In this document: positions 28,801-37,108 of the stretch, one piece after another
Position numbering within the stretch: the stretch's first letter is position 1
Layout of the letters: each line of letters begins with the position of its first letter
Assembly (NCBI RefSeq): GCF_014863585.1
Contig: NZ_CP062253.1
Coordinates: 2,754,501-2,818,500, forward strand
DNA from: Pseudomonas gozinkensis
Lineage (GTDB): Bacteria; Pseudomonadota; Gammaproteobacteria; Pseudomonadales; Pseudomonadaceae
DNA length: 64,000 nt
Reading direction: 5' to 3'
The notes under the pieces: model-generated
What the model was told of the DNA's origin: nothing
Seen by the model: only the letters and a program-made list of their open reading frames with translations
Database searches by the model: none
Position numbers and translations under genes: made by a program

Positions 28801-29486
28801 GTGAACCGATCTTGATGCCACAATGGTGGCTGGCTCTGACCAAGGTGTTGTGCGAAGCCGAACCGGACGAGGCCTTGCGTCTGCACTTGAGCCGAATCAG
28901 CGGACAGGTGCCGTTTCAGCTGTTTCATCTCTGGCAGGCCGACGTGGTCATGCCGATGCTCTGCGAAGCCTTGCCGGAGCATCAGCAGGCGCTGCTCGCT
29001 TTGCAAAGCCTGCACCAGCGAGCGGCGCTCGGCGTGATCGGGCGTCAGGGTGAATGGCGGGCCGCGCTCAAACCGGTGTTGCTGGCGTTGTATCGCAAGG
29101 CCTACGCCTATGACGCGGCTTACGCCAAGGCCCACGCCAGTGCGATGACCTACGGCCTCGCACCGGCCAACGCCGCCATGATTGCCGAGCACTTCGGCGA
29201 TGCCGAGGCGTTCGCCGAGTACTACGCGCAATTGAATACCGAGGCCGCTGCCACGGCGTTTGCCCAGGCCCACGCCAGCGCCAACGCCGAAGTGTCGGCT
29301 CGGGCCTTCGCGGACGACGACGCAGAAACCTGCGCGCAGATTTGCGGGGCGTCCGTGCGGGTTTACGTCGGGGCCTGCGCTTGGAGCGATGAACAGCGAC
29401 ATGCCGTATACAACCAACTCGCCACCGGGCTCGAGCGAAGTCTGGCCACACTGCAATCCCGTTCAACAGGAGAACGACATGAATGA
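28797..29486 (+). CDS. Alanine-rich protein of unknown function in the NRPS operon
   Basis: 229 residues, not recognised. The ATG overlaps the stop of protein 3 (ATGA), and the end overlaps the MbtH-like gene by 8 bp, so it is clearly an operon member. Residues 1-90 look globular and helical (QWWLALTKVL, FHLWQADVVMPMLC). Residues about 100-190 are a striking run of small and aromatic residues (AYAYDAAYAKAHASA, FAEYYAQLN, FAQAHASANAEVSARAFA) with an A-[YFH]-A rhythm and no obvious signal peptide. Two cysteines follow (ETCAQICG). Possible roles include a scaffold, carrier, tailoring partner or self-protection protein. No function is claimed; co-translation with the synthases is the main evidence of relevance. 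Confidence 0.8.
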   Translation: MSEPILMPQWWLALTKVLCEAEPDEALRLHLSRISGQVPFQLFHLWQADVVMPMLCEALPEHQQALLALQSLHQRAALGVIGRQGEWRAALKPVLLALYRKAYAYDAAYAKAHASAMTYGLAPANAAMIAEHFGDAEAFAEYYAQLNTEAAATAFAQAHASANAEVSARAFADDDAETCAQICGASVRVYVGACAWSDEQRHAVYNQLATGLERSLATLQSRSTGERHE

Positions 29487-29685
29487 CGCACAACTGCAAT
29501 TCGATGTGGTGATCAACGCTCAGGGTCAGTATTCCCTGTGGCCGGCGGGCAAGCCGATGGCCAGCGGCTGGAGCGAGGCGGGGATGCGTGGCGAACGCCA
29601 GGTCTGTCTGGATTACATCAACGAGCACTGGATCGACATGCGCCCGCGTTCGCTGCGCGAGCAGTCATCGGTGTCGTTCCAATAA
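29479..29685 (+). CDS. MbtH-like protein (NRPS adenylation-domain chaperone)
   Basis: 68 residues with the invariant MbtH pattern: the QYSLWP segment, a SGW tryptophan, the CLDYI stretch, and WIDMRP near the C-terminus. MbtH-like proteins bind A domains and are often needed for their solubility and activation activity. Its place directly after the three megasynthases fits that role. The ATG at 29479 sits inside the end of the preceding gene, behind AGGAGAACG. Confidence 0.95.
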   Translation: MNDAQLQFDVVINAQGQYSLWPAGKPMASGWSEAGMRGERQVCLDYINEHWIDMRPRSLREQSSVSFQ

Positions 29686-29700
29686 AAAGGGTGAGAGAAC

Positions 29701-30570
29701 ATGGATCAGTTGGCACTCAAGGCAATCGAGCGCATCGCCGCCGAACGGCGCGCGCCGTATCAGCACATCACGGTCGAGCGAATCACGCCGATCATCGGCG
29801 CCGAGATCGGCGGCGTCGATCTCTCGCAACCGCTGAGCGACGAGCAGCTCGCGGAAATCCGCCGGGCCTTTCTGGAAAACCACGTGGTGGTGTTCCGCGA
29901 TCAGCATCTGACGGTGGACGAGCACAAGGCTTTTGGCCGGCTGTTCGGTGAGCTGCGGGCGCTGCCGGTGGAGGACATCGACGGCGATGACCCGGAACTG
30001 GTGGTGATCCGCGCCAATGCGCAATCGCGCTACGTGGCCGGCGAAACCTGGCACACCGACGGCACTGCCGATCTGGCGCCGTCCATGGGCTCGATGCTGT
30101 ACGTCAAGGAGACTCCGGCCATCGGCACCGGTGGCGATACGTTGTTCGCCAACATGCACCTGGCGCTGGAAATGCTGTCGCCGACGATGCAGCAGTTTCT
30201 CTGCGAATTGACCGCGATCCACGACGGCGCGATTCCGTGGAAGGGTTATGAGGCGCCGGCCAACCTGCCGAAAACCGAACACCCGGTGGTAGTTCGCCAC
30301 CCGGAAACCGGGCGCCAATCACTGTTCGTCAATTCCGGGTTTACGTCGCACATCGTTCAGTTGTCCGGCGGTGAAAGTCAGGTGCTGCTGAACATGCTGT
30401 TCGACCTGGTCGCCCGCGAACCGGTCCTCAGCTGCCGCGTGCGCTGGGCGCCGAATAGCCTGGTGTTCTGGGACAACCGTTGCACCCAGCACCATGCGGT
30501 CTGGGATTATTTCCCGCATTCGCGGTATGGCGAGCGGGTGACGATTCTGGGGACGCAGCCGAAGGCGTGA
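29701..30570 (+). CDS. TauD/TfdA-family Fe(II)/2-oxoglutarate dioxygenase
   Basis: 289 residues. The iron-binding facial triad is visible as WHTDGT (His-x-Asp) and the distal His in CTQHHAVWDY; the 2-oxoglutarate-binding Arg is likely in RYGERVTI. The N-terminal segment with IIGAEIGGVDLSQPL is typical of the family. These enzymes hydroxylate, halogenate or desaturate small molecules using O2 and 2-oxoglutarate. It lies 15 bp after the MbtH-like gene in the operon, so it is probably a tailoring enzyme. Hydroxylation of a proline-derived ring or another residue is the leading guess, because both assembly lines appear to load Pro. Confidence 0.9.
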   Translation: MDQLALKAIERIAAERRAPYQHITVERITPIIGAEIGGVDLSQPLSDEQLAEIRRAFLENHVVVFRDQHLTVDEHKAFGRLFGELRALPVEDIDGDDPELVVIRANAQSRYVAGETWHTDGTADLAPSMGSMLYVKETPAIGTGGDTLFANMHLALEMLSPTMQQFLCELTAIHDGAIPWKGYEAPANLPKTEHPVVVRHPETGRQSLFVNSGFTSHIVQLSGGESQVLLNMLFDLVAREPVLSCRVRWAPNSLVFWDNRCTQHHAVWDYFPHSRYGERVTILGTQPKA

Positions 30571-30586
30571 TGACCCTGAAAATCCC

Positions 30587-30618
30587 CCTGTGGGAGCGAG
30601 CAAGCTCGCTCCCACAGG
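30587..30618. repeat. Pseudomonas REP palindrome between convergent genes
   Basis: CCTGTGGGAGCGAG followed by CTCGCTCCCACAGG, with CAAG between the arms, is the common Pseudomonas repetitive extragenic palindrome. It lies between the TauD gene and the convergent SGNH gene and can act as a transcription or mRNA-decay barrier at the end of the biosynthetic operon. Confidence 0.85.
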
Positions 30619-30625
30619 TCCGGGT

Positions 30626-31315
30626 CTAAATTCCTCGATTGAGCAGTTGCTCGACGATCAACTCGCCAAACTCCAGATTCCCGTGCAGCGGGTCATCCAC
30701 TTCGCAGTACGTCGGAAGCTGAAAACCCTGCTCATCATTCGCTGCAGCGCGCACGTCGATCAGCTTGATGCCGAGCCCTTGCAAGCGCTCGATCAGCAGC
30801 GCCTGCGCGGCCATGAACACCCGCGAATCGGACAGTTCCGGCACCCGTTGCGGCGGCAGCACGGCGAACACCTTGAGGTTCATCGCCCGGGCCTGTTCAT
30901 AGAACGCCAATGCAGGTCGGGACAGGGTGTCGACGATGGATTCGAACAGGGGACCTGCGAGAAAACCTTCGTCGAATGCGCCGTCCGGGGTCTGGTAGCA
31001 CGTCCAGTTCGGCGTGGTGGCGAGGTAGTGCAGGCTCAGGCCGAGGGTACTCACCAGCGGCACGCCGACCTTCGCCAGTTGCGGCACTTCGAACGGCTCA
31101 AGGGCCTGGCGATACAGGCGCTCCATCTCGGCGTCCCGGAACACCACGTCATGGCGGGTCAGGCTGAAAAAATCCACCGCGAAATCCCGGCCGGTGCCCA
31201 GCGGGCCGCCACTGAAAGGCAGCTCGCGGGCCTGCGCCGCCTTGCCGATGACCCCGGCATGGGAGTCGCCCAGCAGCAGAAACCTAGGCGTAGTAATCGA
31301 GCACGGCGTCTTCAC
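30626..31315 (-). CDS. SGNH-hydrolase-like protein
   Basis: 229 residues from the GTG at 31315, which has GAGGAG seven bases upstream. An earlier in-frame start would add an Arg/Pro/Cys-rich, unlikely N-terminus. The first strand ends in LLLGDSHAG, the block I GDS motif of SGNH/GDSL esterases, at about residue 13. The C-terminal DDPLHGN segment could supply the catalytic Asp/His. It overlaps the upstream GSCFA gene by 32 bp, so the two are coupled. The family acts on esters of sugars, lipids or polymers; the substrate is unknown. A role in maturing the nearby NRPS product is possible but unsupported, since the genes are convergent to that operon. Confidence 0.75.
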   Translation of the reverse strand: MKTPCSITTPRFLLLGDSHAGVIGKAAQARELPFSGGPLGTGRDFAVDFFSLTRHDVVFRDAEMERLYRQALEPFEVPQLAKVGVPLVSTLGLSLHYLATTPNWTCYQTPDGAFDEGFLAGPLFESIVDTLSRPALAFYEQARAMNLKVFAVLPPQRVPELSDSRVFMAAQALLIERLQGLGIKLIDVRAAANDEQGFQLPTYCEVDDPLHGNLEFGELIVEQLLNRGI

Positions 31316-32324
31316 AGACAAGCTCCTCGCTGGACACGCAGGTGGAAGGCACGCTGGCCGGCGTCTGCACCGGTTGAACCGCATCGAGCCCGGCGAAAAA
31401 CTGCTGCATGACAAACGCCACGCCCTCGGGAGTGACCTCGCGCTGGTTGGGCTGATAGAACGCGCCCTTGAACGGTGTGCCCGTGATGATTTCGTAAGAG
31501 GGGAAATAGTCGACGTCGTGCAGGTCTTCGCACAGCTGCCCGGCGACCGCGCGCAGCACCGATTTGGAATAGGTGGTGGCGCTCAGCACATGCTCGCCCG
31601 TGGCGGTTGCCGTCAGGGGCACCGGTGACACGGTGAGCAGAACGCGCAGTTGCGGGTTGATCGAACGCATCAACTCCAGCGCCCGGACCATGTCGCCATA
31701 GGTGTCCATGAAGCCGAAATTGCAGAAGCGGTGCAGCTGCGGATCGAACGTGCCACGCACGGTGCCGGGGCACACGGGATACACCAGACCGGTCTGGCGG
31801 TTTTGCCAGGCTTCGGTCAGACCGAGGGTGAACACGAAGACTTTGGCCCGGCGCAGGGCGGTGCGAATGGCGTCGAGGGTGGCTTCGCGCGAGGCGAACA
31901 GCGCGTCCTCGCTGGCAAAACCGTCGGGCTCCACGGCGGGGCGGAACGGGTCGAAGAAGCGCCCGTCATGGGCCCAGGTTTCGTCGGGCGGCAGGCTCAC
32001 GCCCAGCGCCCATTCGAGCCATTGGCACAGCATCGCCGGGGTGTACAGATTGCCAGTGCGGAACGAGAACACCCCGTAGTTGTGGGCCCTCCAGTCGGTT
32101 TCGGGCAATTCGGCCGGGGCCGGTTCCGCATCCAGCCAGTTCATGCCGCGCTCCACCAGCGCCCGGCCGATGTGCTGGGCGAAACACGAGCCGGCGGTGA
32201 CGATGGCGTCCTTGTTGCCGATCTCGAAGTGTGGCGTCCACAGTTGATCGATGTGCAGCGCGGGCTTGTCAGCCACGGCGGTGCGCCAGAAAGCGCGGGG
32301 TGGCAGGCATTGATAAGGATTCAC
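31284..32324 (-). CDS. GSCFA-domain protein
   Basis: 346 residues from a GTG at 32324 behind a strong AAGGAGG. The name-giving motif is present as AGSCFAQHIG (about residues 44-53), and the VFTLGLTEAW and MRSINPQLRVLLTVSP segments are typical of this SGNH-related family. GSCFA proteins are poorly characterised and often sit beside surface-polymer or glycan genes. Here the gene overlaps the smaller SGNH-like gene, suggesting the two act as a pair. The second protein has the GDS nucleophile, and this one has GSCF at the equivalent place. Confidence 0.85.
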   Translation of the reverse strand: MNPYQCLPPRAFWRTAVADKPALHIDQLWTPHFEIGNKDAIVTAGSCFAQHIGRALVERGMNWLDAEPAPAELPETDWRAHNYGVFSFRTGNLYTPAMLCQWLEWALGVSLPPDETWAHDGRFFDPFRPAVEPDGFASEDALFASREATLDAIRTALRRAKVFVFTLGLTEAWQNRQTGLVYPVCPGTVRGTFDPQLHRFCNFGFMDTYGDMVRALELMRSINPQLRVLLTVSPVPLTATATGEHVLSATTYSKSVLRAVAGQLCEDLHDVDYFPSYEIITGTPFKGAFYQPNQREVTPEGVAFVMQQFFAGLDAVQPVQTPASVPSTCVSSEELVCEDAVLDYYA

Positions 32325-32361
32325 GACGAGGGCCTCCTTGGCGGTCGCTGATAAAACGGGG

Positions 32362-32877
32362 TCAGCTGATTTGATAGCGGTAGATCAGGTCGTCAAACCA
32401 CCGATCTCCAATCTGATAGGCCTGCGGCACGCGGCGCTCGAATACAAAACCGCATTTCTCCAACACCTTGCAGGACGCGATATTACCGTCGGTCACGGTC
32501 GACTCCAACGAGTCCAGGCCGATGGCGGCGGCGTAGTCGATGATCGCCTGCCGCGACTCGGTGCCAAAGCCTTTGCCCTGGTGTTCCGGCAACAGCAGGC
32601 AACCCACCTCGGCATGCCCCGGCGACAGTATCCGAAATCCGGTCACACCCAGTTCCTGCCCGCTGGCCCTGTCGGTCACCACCAGACACAACCAGTGATC
32701 CGACTGCGGCCCCCAGACCGGAAGCCGATGCTCGAAACCTTTGCGAACCTGGTCCTCGGCGATTTCACCGAACACGTACTGCATGGTTTGCGGCTCGGAA
32801 TGCAGCCTGAGGAACAGCGGCCAGTCGGATTCGACCATCGTGCGCAGGTCCAGGCGTTGCGTGGTGAGCTCGAGCAT
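32362..32877 (-). CDS. GNAT N-acetyltransferase, RimJ/RimL-like
   Basis: 171 residues, ATG at 32877 after AAGGAG. The N-terminus TQRLDLRTM, the acetyl-CoA loop LLLPEHQGKGFGTE (variant of R/Q-x-x-G-x-G), and the DGNIASCKVLEKCGF segment are hallmarks of the RimJ/RimL branch. It would transfer acetyl from acetyl-CoA to an amine of a protein N-terminus, antibiotic or metabolite. It sits between the GSCFA gene and the efflux operon on the same strand, with its own spacing. The substrate is unknown. Confidence 0.85.
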   Translation of the reverse strand: MLELTTQRLDLRTMVESDWPLFLRLHSEPQTMQYVFGEIAEDQVRKGFEHRLPVWGPQSDHWLCLVVTDRASGQELGVTGFRILSPGHAEVGCLLLPEHQGKGFGTESRQAIIDYAAAIGLDSLESTVTDGNIASCKVLEKCGFVFERRVPQAYQIGDRWFDDLIYRYQIS

Positions 32878-32938
32878 CCGCTGCTCCTTGCAAGGGCGGA
32901 AAGGGAAGACGGTTTTTTACTGGGTGTGGGGCGAAAGA

Positions 32939-34498
32939 TCAATGTTTTGATCCGGCGTGTTTCGCAAAGCCGATCTTGATCGCTACCAGCAGCGGGGCCG
33001 CCACCGCAAACAGCAACGTCACCGCCATGAACGCACTGTCAAAGGCAATCACCAGCGACTGCTCAGAGACCGTTCGCCCAAGCAGACTGGTCGCCGCGCG
33101 AGCCGCCGTTGAAGCTTCCATGCCTTTGCCCGTCAGCCAGGCGCCAGTGGTTGTCAGCCGTTCGATCAGCGCCGGGCTGCCCGGCGTGACGCTGCTGCCT
33201 AAAATCACGGCGTTGGCCGCATGCCCGTGCTCGATCAGCGTCTGCAGCCCGGCCACGCCGATCAGACCGCCCAGTTGCCGGCCGGTATTGAACAGACCGA
33301 TGCCGGCCGCCAGGTTGCGGCTGTTGAGGTGGGTGAACGCAATCAACGTTATCGATAGAAACAGAAAGCCCAGCCCCAGCCCGCGCAGCAGGATCGCGCC
33401 CATCATGTCTGCGCTGCCGCTTTCGCGGGTCGAGCCGGACAGCAGCCACATGGCAATCATGATCATCAGGATGCCGAACGGCACCGTGGCAAACGGCGCC
33501 ACGCCGCGCTTCTGCATCAGCCAGGCTGCGATCAGCAACGCACCGACAAACAACGCGCCGCTGGGCAACAGCAGCAGGCCGGCCTCGGTCAGGGTGAAAC
33601 CAAGCACCGACACGGCAAATGCCGGAATCAGGTAAGCACTGCCGAACAGCGCTGCACCCGCGACGAAGCTGACGATGAAGGCGAACGAGAAATCGCTCGA
33701 CCTGAACAGGCTGAAGTCGAGTACGCCTCTGCCGCTGATCAGCAGTTGCTGGCCGAGAAAACCCAGCAGGGCTGCGCTGCCGACCAGCGTCAGCCAGACG
33801 ATGCGCGGCGCCTCGAACCAGTCCCAGCGTTCGCCCTGGCTCAGGACGTAGGTGAAGCAGAGCAGGGCGGTGGCGCTCAGCAACAGCCCCGGACCGTCGA
33901 ATGGACGCAGGCTGGCTCGAGCGGGTGTCGGGGTGACCGTGATCAGTAACAGTCCGCTGGCCACCAATGCCAGCGGCACGACGCTGAGGAAAATCCACGT
34001 CCAGGACTGGCTGTCGACCAGCCAGCCTTGCAGGGCGGGCGTCAGCGTGGCGGAAGCGACGACCGCGCCGATGGCGAACAGCGCTTGCAGCGCGGGTTGC
34101 AGCTGGCGCCGGTAGCTGCGAAAGATCAGCACCTGGCCGGCCACCAACAGCGTGCCGCCGGCAAAACCCTGAAGGATGCGCAGCGTGATCAGCAGGTCGA
34201 GCCGCGTGCTGAAGGCAGCGATGGCGCAGGCCAGCCCCATGGCCAGGGTCGCAGCGACGATCACGTTGCGCGGGGCGAAGCGTGCCAGCAGCCACGACGC
34301 CGTAAGGAAACCGATCAACTTGAACCCGGTGTAGCCGATGTCCAGCCAGGCAAATTCGTCAGGTGTGGCGGCGGTGTCACCGATGATGTCGCTGCGGCCC
34401 AGCACCAGCGCGGTGCCGGCGATCGCTTCGGTGAGACTGGCCAGCAGAATGCCGATCATCAGCAGCACGCCGGGCCGGGCTGCGGCAGACCGGTTCAT
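32939..34498 (-). CDS. MFS drug exporter, DHA2 (14-TMS EmrB-like) family
   Basis: 519 residues from the ATG at 34498, which overlaps the stop of the HlyD gene by 4 bp (ATGA). It has about 14 hydrophobic segments, a motif-A-like loop and a central long hydrophobic block, matching proton-driven EmrB/FarB pumps. The partner membrane-fusion protein directly upstream completes an EmrAB-type tripartite pump, which would use a TolC-like outer-membrane protein encoded elsewhere. Export of toxic compounds is the family role. Export of the NRPS product is possible by proximity only, because a separate regulator and stress-type genes flank this operon. Confidence 0.88.
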   Translation of the reverse strand: MNRSAAARPGVLLMIGILLASLTEAIAGTALVLGRSDIIGDTAATPDEFAWLDIGYTGFKLIGFLTASWLLARFAPRNVIVAATLAMGLACAIAAFSTRLDLLITLRILQGFAGGTLLVAGQVLIFRSYRRQLQPALQALFAIGAVVASATLTPALQGWLVDSQSWTWIFLSVVPLALVASGLLLITVTPTPARASLRPFDGPGLLLSATALLCFTYVLSQGERWDWFEAPRIVWLTLVGSAALLGFLGQQLLISGRGVLDFSLFRSSDFSFAFIVSFVAGAALFGSAYLIPAFAVSVLGFTLTEAGLLLLPSGALFVGALLIAAWLMQKRGVAPFATVPFGILMIMIAMWLLSGSTRESGSADMMGAILLRGLGLGFLFLSITLIAFTHLNSRNLAAGIGLFNTGRQLGGLIGVAGLQTLIEHGHAANAVILGSSVTPGSPALIERLTTTGAWLTGKGMEASTAARAATSLLGRTVSEQSLVIAFDSAFMAVTLLFAVAAPLLVAIKIGFAKHAGSKH

Positions 34499-35586
34499 GA
34501 GCCGTCTCCACGCTCCACATCGACCCGCGCCGACAGCCCCGGCACGATGCGCCCCGGCAAAGGGTTGTTGGCGAGGCGGATTTTCACCGGCACCCGCTGC
34601 ACCACCCGGACGAAATTGCCCGTGGCGTTGTCGGTCGGCAACAGGCTGAAGGCCGAGCCGCTGCCGGGGGCAAAGCTGTCGACCACGCCCTCCAGCGCAT
34701 CGTCGGGGTAGCCGTCGACAGTGATCCGCACCGCCTGACCGGTCTGGAGATGCTCCAGCTGGGTTTCCTTGAAGTTGGCCACGACCCACACGTCCTGCAC
34801 CGGAACGATGTCGAGCAAGGCCACCCCCGGCGTGACGTAACGGCCGACCCGCACCTGGCGGTTGCCGACCACCCCGGTCACGGGCGCACGCACCACGGTG
34901 CTGTCGAGGTCGATCCGGGCCAGATCCTGCGCCGCCTCGGCCTGAGCCATGGCCGCGAGGGCCGCGCCGCGCTGGGCCAGCAGCACGGCAAGGCGTTGGC
35001 GCTGTGCCTCGACCGACGCCGAAGCAGCGTCCACCGCCGCGGAGGCGCGCGTCTGGGCCGCTGCCGTCTCATCGACCAGCGCCATGCTCACGGCATTGCT
35101 GGCGATCAGTTTGCGGTTGCGTTCATGGGTCTTGCCGGCGAGGTTCATCTGCGCGGCGGCGGAGCGGCGCTCGGCCTCGGCCTGGCGAATCTGCGCATGT
35201 TGCAGTTGGGTCTGGGCATCGACATCACTCAGACGTGCCTGTGCCGATTTGAAGTTGGCTTCGGCCTGGGCAAGGCGGGCGCGATAGTCCTGATCGTCGA
35301 TGCGAAACAGCACATCGCCGCTCTGTACCGACTGGTTGTCGCGCACCTCGACGCTGGTGACGTAGCCGGCGACCTTGGCCGCCAGGGACGTGACATCGCC
35401 CCGAACATAGGCGTTGTCGGTCGAGATGCTTTTGCCGCCGTACAGCACGACGTAACCGCCCGCCACAATCGCCAGGGCGGCGGCGCACAACAGCAGTCCT
35501 GTCGCCTTGCGTTTGCCTTGGCGCGGTGTCGCGGGCGTCGGTTCGGATTGCGCCGTGCTGGCGGTGGAGGGCTGGGGCGCGTTCAT
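34495..35586 (-). CDS. HlyD-family membrane fusion protein (EmrA-like)
   Basis: 363 residues from the ATG at 35586, which has an AGGA upstream; a further upstream GTG would add nine residues. After a Pro/Thr-rich cytoplasmic tail there is one membrane helix (LLLCAAALAIVAGGYVVLY). Then come the first lipoyl half (STDNAYVRGDVTSLAAKVAGYV), a long Ala/Gln-rich coiled coil, the second lipoyl half (VRAPVTGVVGNRQVRVG), and a beta barrel (VVANFKETQLEHL). It bridges the MFS pump to an outer-membrane channel across the periplasm. Confidence 0.9.
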   Translation of the reverse strand: MNAPQPSTASTAQSEPTPATPRQGKRKATGLLLCAAALAIVAGGYVVLYGGKSISTDNAYVRGDVTSLAAKVAGYVTSVEVRDNQSVQSGDVLFRIDDQDYRARLAQAEANFKSAQARLSDVDAQTQLQHAQIRQAEAERRSAAAQMNLAGKTHERNRKLIASNAVSMALVDETAAAQTRASAAVDAASASVEAQRQRLAVLLAQRGAALAAMAQAEAAQDLARIDLDSTVVRAPVTGVVGNRQVRVGRYVTPGVALLDIVPVQDVWVVANFKETQLEHLQTGQAVRITVDGYPDDALEGVVDSFAPGSGSAFSLLPTDNATGNFVRVVQRVPVKIRLANNPLPGRIVPGLSARVDVERGDGS

Positions 35587-35657
35587 GATCGGGGTCCTGC
35601 GCAAGGCCGACACCTCCGGCAGCCGCGCCGCCGGAGGTGAATCGGCGAATGGATCGG

Positions 35658-36071
35658 TTACGGCTTGACCGGTTTGACCAGGTCGGTCTCGCTGCTGTCG
35701 AGCACGAACACCGCCAGCAGACGGGACGGTTCGGTGGTGCTGGCATTGGCGCTTACCGCGTGGAAATCACCCGGTTGCTCGACGAAGTTTTCTCCGGCCT
35801 TGTAGACCTTCTCCGGCCCGTCGCCGACCTTGCTGCGCACGGCGCCCTCAAGCACCGTGGCGTAGATGAACGCGGACTTCGGATGAAAGTGCGCCGGCGA
35901 AGAGCCACCGGGCGCGTATTCCACCAGCACGCCCCGCATGGATTTGCCCGGAACGTTGGGCAGGGCGCGGTCGAACACTACGGTGACCTTGCCCCCCTGC
36001 GGCTCGGCGGCCGAGGCGGATGAAATCGACAGGGCCGCAAACGTGGCGGCCAGCAGGATTCGGCTGAACAT
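35658..36071 (-). CDS. Secreted small cupin-domain protein
   Basis: 137 residues. The N-terminus (MFSRILLAATFAALSISSASAA) is a signal peptide with an AxA cleavage site. The body is a single cupin: the metal-site block PAHFHPKSAFIYATVLEG and the second His-containing block FVEQPGDFHAVSAN. Such periplasmic cupins bind a metal or small ligand; no catalytic role can be assigned. It lies between the NmrA-like and HlyD genes on the same strand and probably belongs to the efflux operon. Confidence 0.82.
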   Translation of the reverse strand: MFSRILLAATFAALSISSASAAEPQGGKVTVVFDRALPNVPGKSMRGVLVEYAPGGSSPAHFHPKSAFIYATVLEGAVRSKVGDGPEKVYKAGENFVEQPGDFHAVSANASTTEPSRLLAVFVLDSSETDLVKPVKP

Positions 36072-36101
36072 GGCGATACTCCTTCAAATGAGTGGGGTGC
36101 T

Positions 36102-36857
36102 TCAGCGCGGGATCGATTGCGCCAGCCAGTCTTCAAAGCGCGTCGGGCCCAGGCGCGGGTTGCTGCTGCCGGGGGTGAGCGACTGGTCGTCGAGTACGTC
36201 GCCGAAGTAACGGGCGTGGACGTCCGGGATCACTTTGCGGGTGTCGTGGGTGGCGCGGAAAAAGCGCCGGACCAGCTCGTCGAGCGGTATGGCTTCGGGG
36301 CCGGCAATTTCCTGCGTGCCGTTTATCGGCGCTGCCAGTGCCACATCCGTCAGCGCAGCAGCGACGTCGTCAGACGCCATGGGCTGGATCAGCGCCGGCG
36401 ACAGACGTACTTCCTCGCCGACGGTGGCGGACTGGGCGATGCCGCCGACAAATTCGAAGAATTGCGTGGCCCGCACAAGGGTGTACGGAATGCTCGACGC
36501 CTTGATCAGGTTCTCTTGCGCGACCTTGGCGCGGAAGTAGCCGTTGGCAGGCGAGCGCTCACTGGCGACGATCGACAGCGCCACGTGATGGCGAACCCCG
36601 GCGGCGGCTTCGGCAGCGAGCAGGTTACGGGTGGAGGTCTCGAAGAAATCGAGTACGGCCTGGTCTTCCCACGACGGCGCGTTGGACACATCGACCACCA
36701 CCTGGGCGCCGTCCATCGCTTCGGCCAGGCCTTCGCGGGTGATGCTGTTGACGCCGGTGTTAGGGGAGGCGGCGCGGGCATCGTGGCCGCGTTCGCGCAG
36801 ATTGTTCACAAGTTTCGATCCGATGAGGCCGGTGCCTCCGATAACGACGATCTTCAT
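36102..36857 (-). CDS. NmrA-like NAD(P)-binding SDR (atypical short-chain dehydrogenase)
   Basis: 251 residues from the ATG at 36857 (GGAGAG upstream); longer in-frame extensions lack family sequence. The N-terminal Rossmann motif IGGTGLIGSKL marks an atypical SDR of the NmrA/isoflavone-reductase-like group. Further landmarks are VVDVSNAPSWED, HHVALSIVASER, YFRAKVAQENLI and the TQFFEFV segment. These proteins are redox sensors or reductases of quinone or carbonyl compounds. It is first in the operon with the cupin and pump and divergent from the winged-helix/TPR regulator. Confidence 0.85.
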   Translation of the reverse strand: MKIVVIGGTGLIGSKLVNNLRERGHDARAASPNTGVNSITREGLAEAMDGAQVVVDVSNAPSWEDQAVLDFFETSTRNLLAAEAAAGVRHHVALSIVASERSPANGYFRAKVAQENLIKASSIPYTLVRATQFFEFVGGIAQSATVGEEVRLSPALIQPMASDDVAAALTDVALAAPINGTQEIAGPEAIPLDELVRRFFRATHDTRKVIPDVHARYFGDVLDDQSLTPGSSNPRLGPTRFEDWLAQSIPR

Positions 36858-37108
36858 GGCATCTCTCCACTTGCCGACGGCAACCATTGCTGTCGATGTG
36901 GGTCGAGCATGCCTGCGGCACTCGGGCAAATCCTTGTGGTGACCTTGAATTTGCCTTGGTTTTTTGTCCAGACAGGCCAATCCGTCGGCAGACGCGTAGA
37001 CCAGTGTGCAGACTGGTGCGGCGGTCCAAGGTCTGCCGTATCATTGAGCGCACGACAATCGCCCGCTCGGACACGGAGTCGGGGGCACCACACCAGAGAA
37101 CAGCCACC

